Positions 63,894 to 64,000 of a DNA stretch of 64,000 nucleotides are shown here, in pieces. The stretch is taken from contig CANRIV010000006.1 of NCBI GenBank assembly GCA_947630805.1, forward strand, positions 54,980 to 118,979, in the 5' to 3' direction. The notes beneath the pieces were generated by a model. It was not told where the DNA came from. It searched no databases and saw nothing but the letters and a program-made list of their open reading frames with translations. Each line of letters starts with the position of its first letter. The stretch's first letter is position 1. This stretch comes from an uncultured Lachnospiraceae bacterium (GTDB lineage: Bacteria; Bacillota; Clostridia; Lachnospirales; Lachnospiraceae). Made by a program: the position numbers and the translations under genes.

Positions 63894-64000
63894 TGAAAAA
63901 AAACATGATTACAATCTGTAATCTGTAGCGTTACAATTGATGTGACACCTCAAGACTATACAAAAGGCGATTGAACCTTTAAAATGTTAATCACCACAAA

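Overview
The window reads as chromosomal DNA of a low-GC, endospore-forming, anaerobic member of the Clostridia, most likely Lachnospiraceae. This rests on a complete Rnf operon (rnfCDGEAB), spore genes (an alpha/beta-type SASP and a SpoVAF/GerA-type germination protein), a CsoR-controlled copper ATPase, a split HisG/HisZ ATP phosphoribosyltransferase, and secreted proteins with lysine-rich fibronectin-type C-termini. The genus is not determined. No phage, insertion sequence, CRISPR array or rRNA operon was seen. There is one tRNA gene (tRNA-Leu, CAA). Most genes lie on the minus strand, so operons read from high to low coordinates.

Layout from left to right. 1-5378 holds a run of two radical-SAM-associated proteins and an RNase E/G homologue, followed by a lipoprotein solute-binding protein cut by the window edge; a HAD hydrolase lies upstream. 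A plus-strand PHP phosphoesterase is at 5512-6183. 6235-11402 is a histidine operon, hisZ-hisG-hisD-hisB-hisIE, whose last gene carries an extra HisF-like domain that has lost both catalytic aspartates. 11556-14719 holds RecU, two rRNA pseudouridine synthases, a cupin-like protein and RidA. 14813-19977 holds a membrane-anchored M23 peptidase and a MarR-regulated heterodimeric ABC exporter. 20110-23775 is an operon of a zinc-finger membrane protein, PolA and CoaE. 23839-26766 is a csoR-copA copper module with a CsoR operator inside its promoter and an internal CopZ-like reading frame inside copA.

26821-38111 holds tRNA-Leu, a zinc-ribbon membrane protein, QueH, a Nudix hydrolase, a PBP/FtsW pair, a U32 peptidase-family protein, ZapA, RuvBA, a Gx-type transporter and a NusG-domain-II protein. 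38287-39336 is a plus-strand ApbE flavin transferase, followed by a 268-bp fold-back repeat. 39676-46168 is spoVAF and the Rnf operon. 46362-52273 holds an RNase H-like exonuclease, the SASP gene, a lipoprotein, a transglutaminase-like protein, MurF and Ddl. 52296-64000 holds RecG, a large secreted beta-helix-like protein, groESL with a CIRCE element, an OGG-type DNA glycosylase, a Cof-type phosphatase, a LEA-like protein and GlnRS.

How the parts fit. ApbE probably attaches FMN to RnfD and RnfG, which together with the NusG-II/Gx pair makes 37-46 kb a redox and flavinylation neighbourhood. The most unusual points are: a 69-codon CopZ frame nested in copA with its own perfect Shine-Dalgarno; two copies of one unidentified structured leader, ahead of zapA and ahead of the radical SAM gene at 4669; a sporulation-type promoter for spoVAF embedded in the rnf terminator; a hairpin that covers the ribosome site of the M23 gene; the 268-bp fold-back repeat; and the catalytically dead HisF-like domain fused to HisIE.
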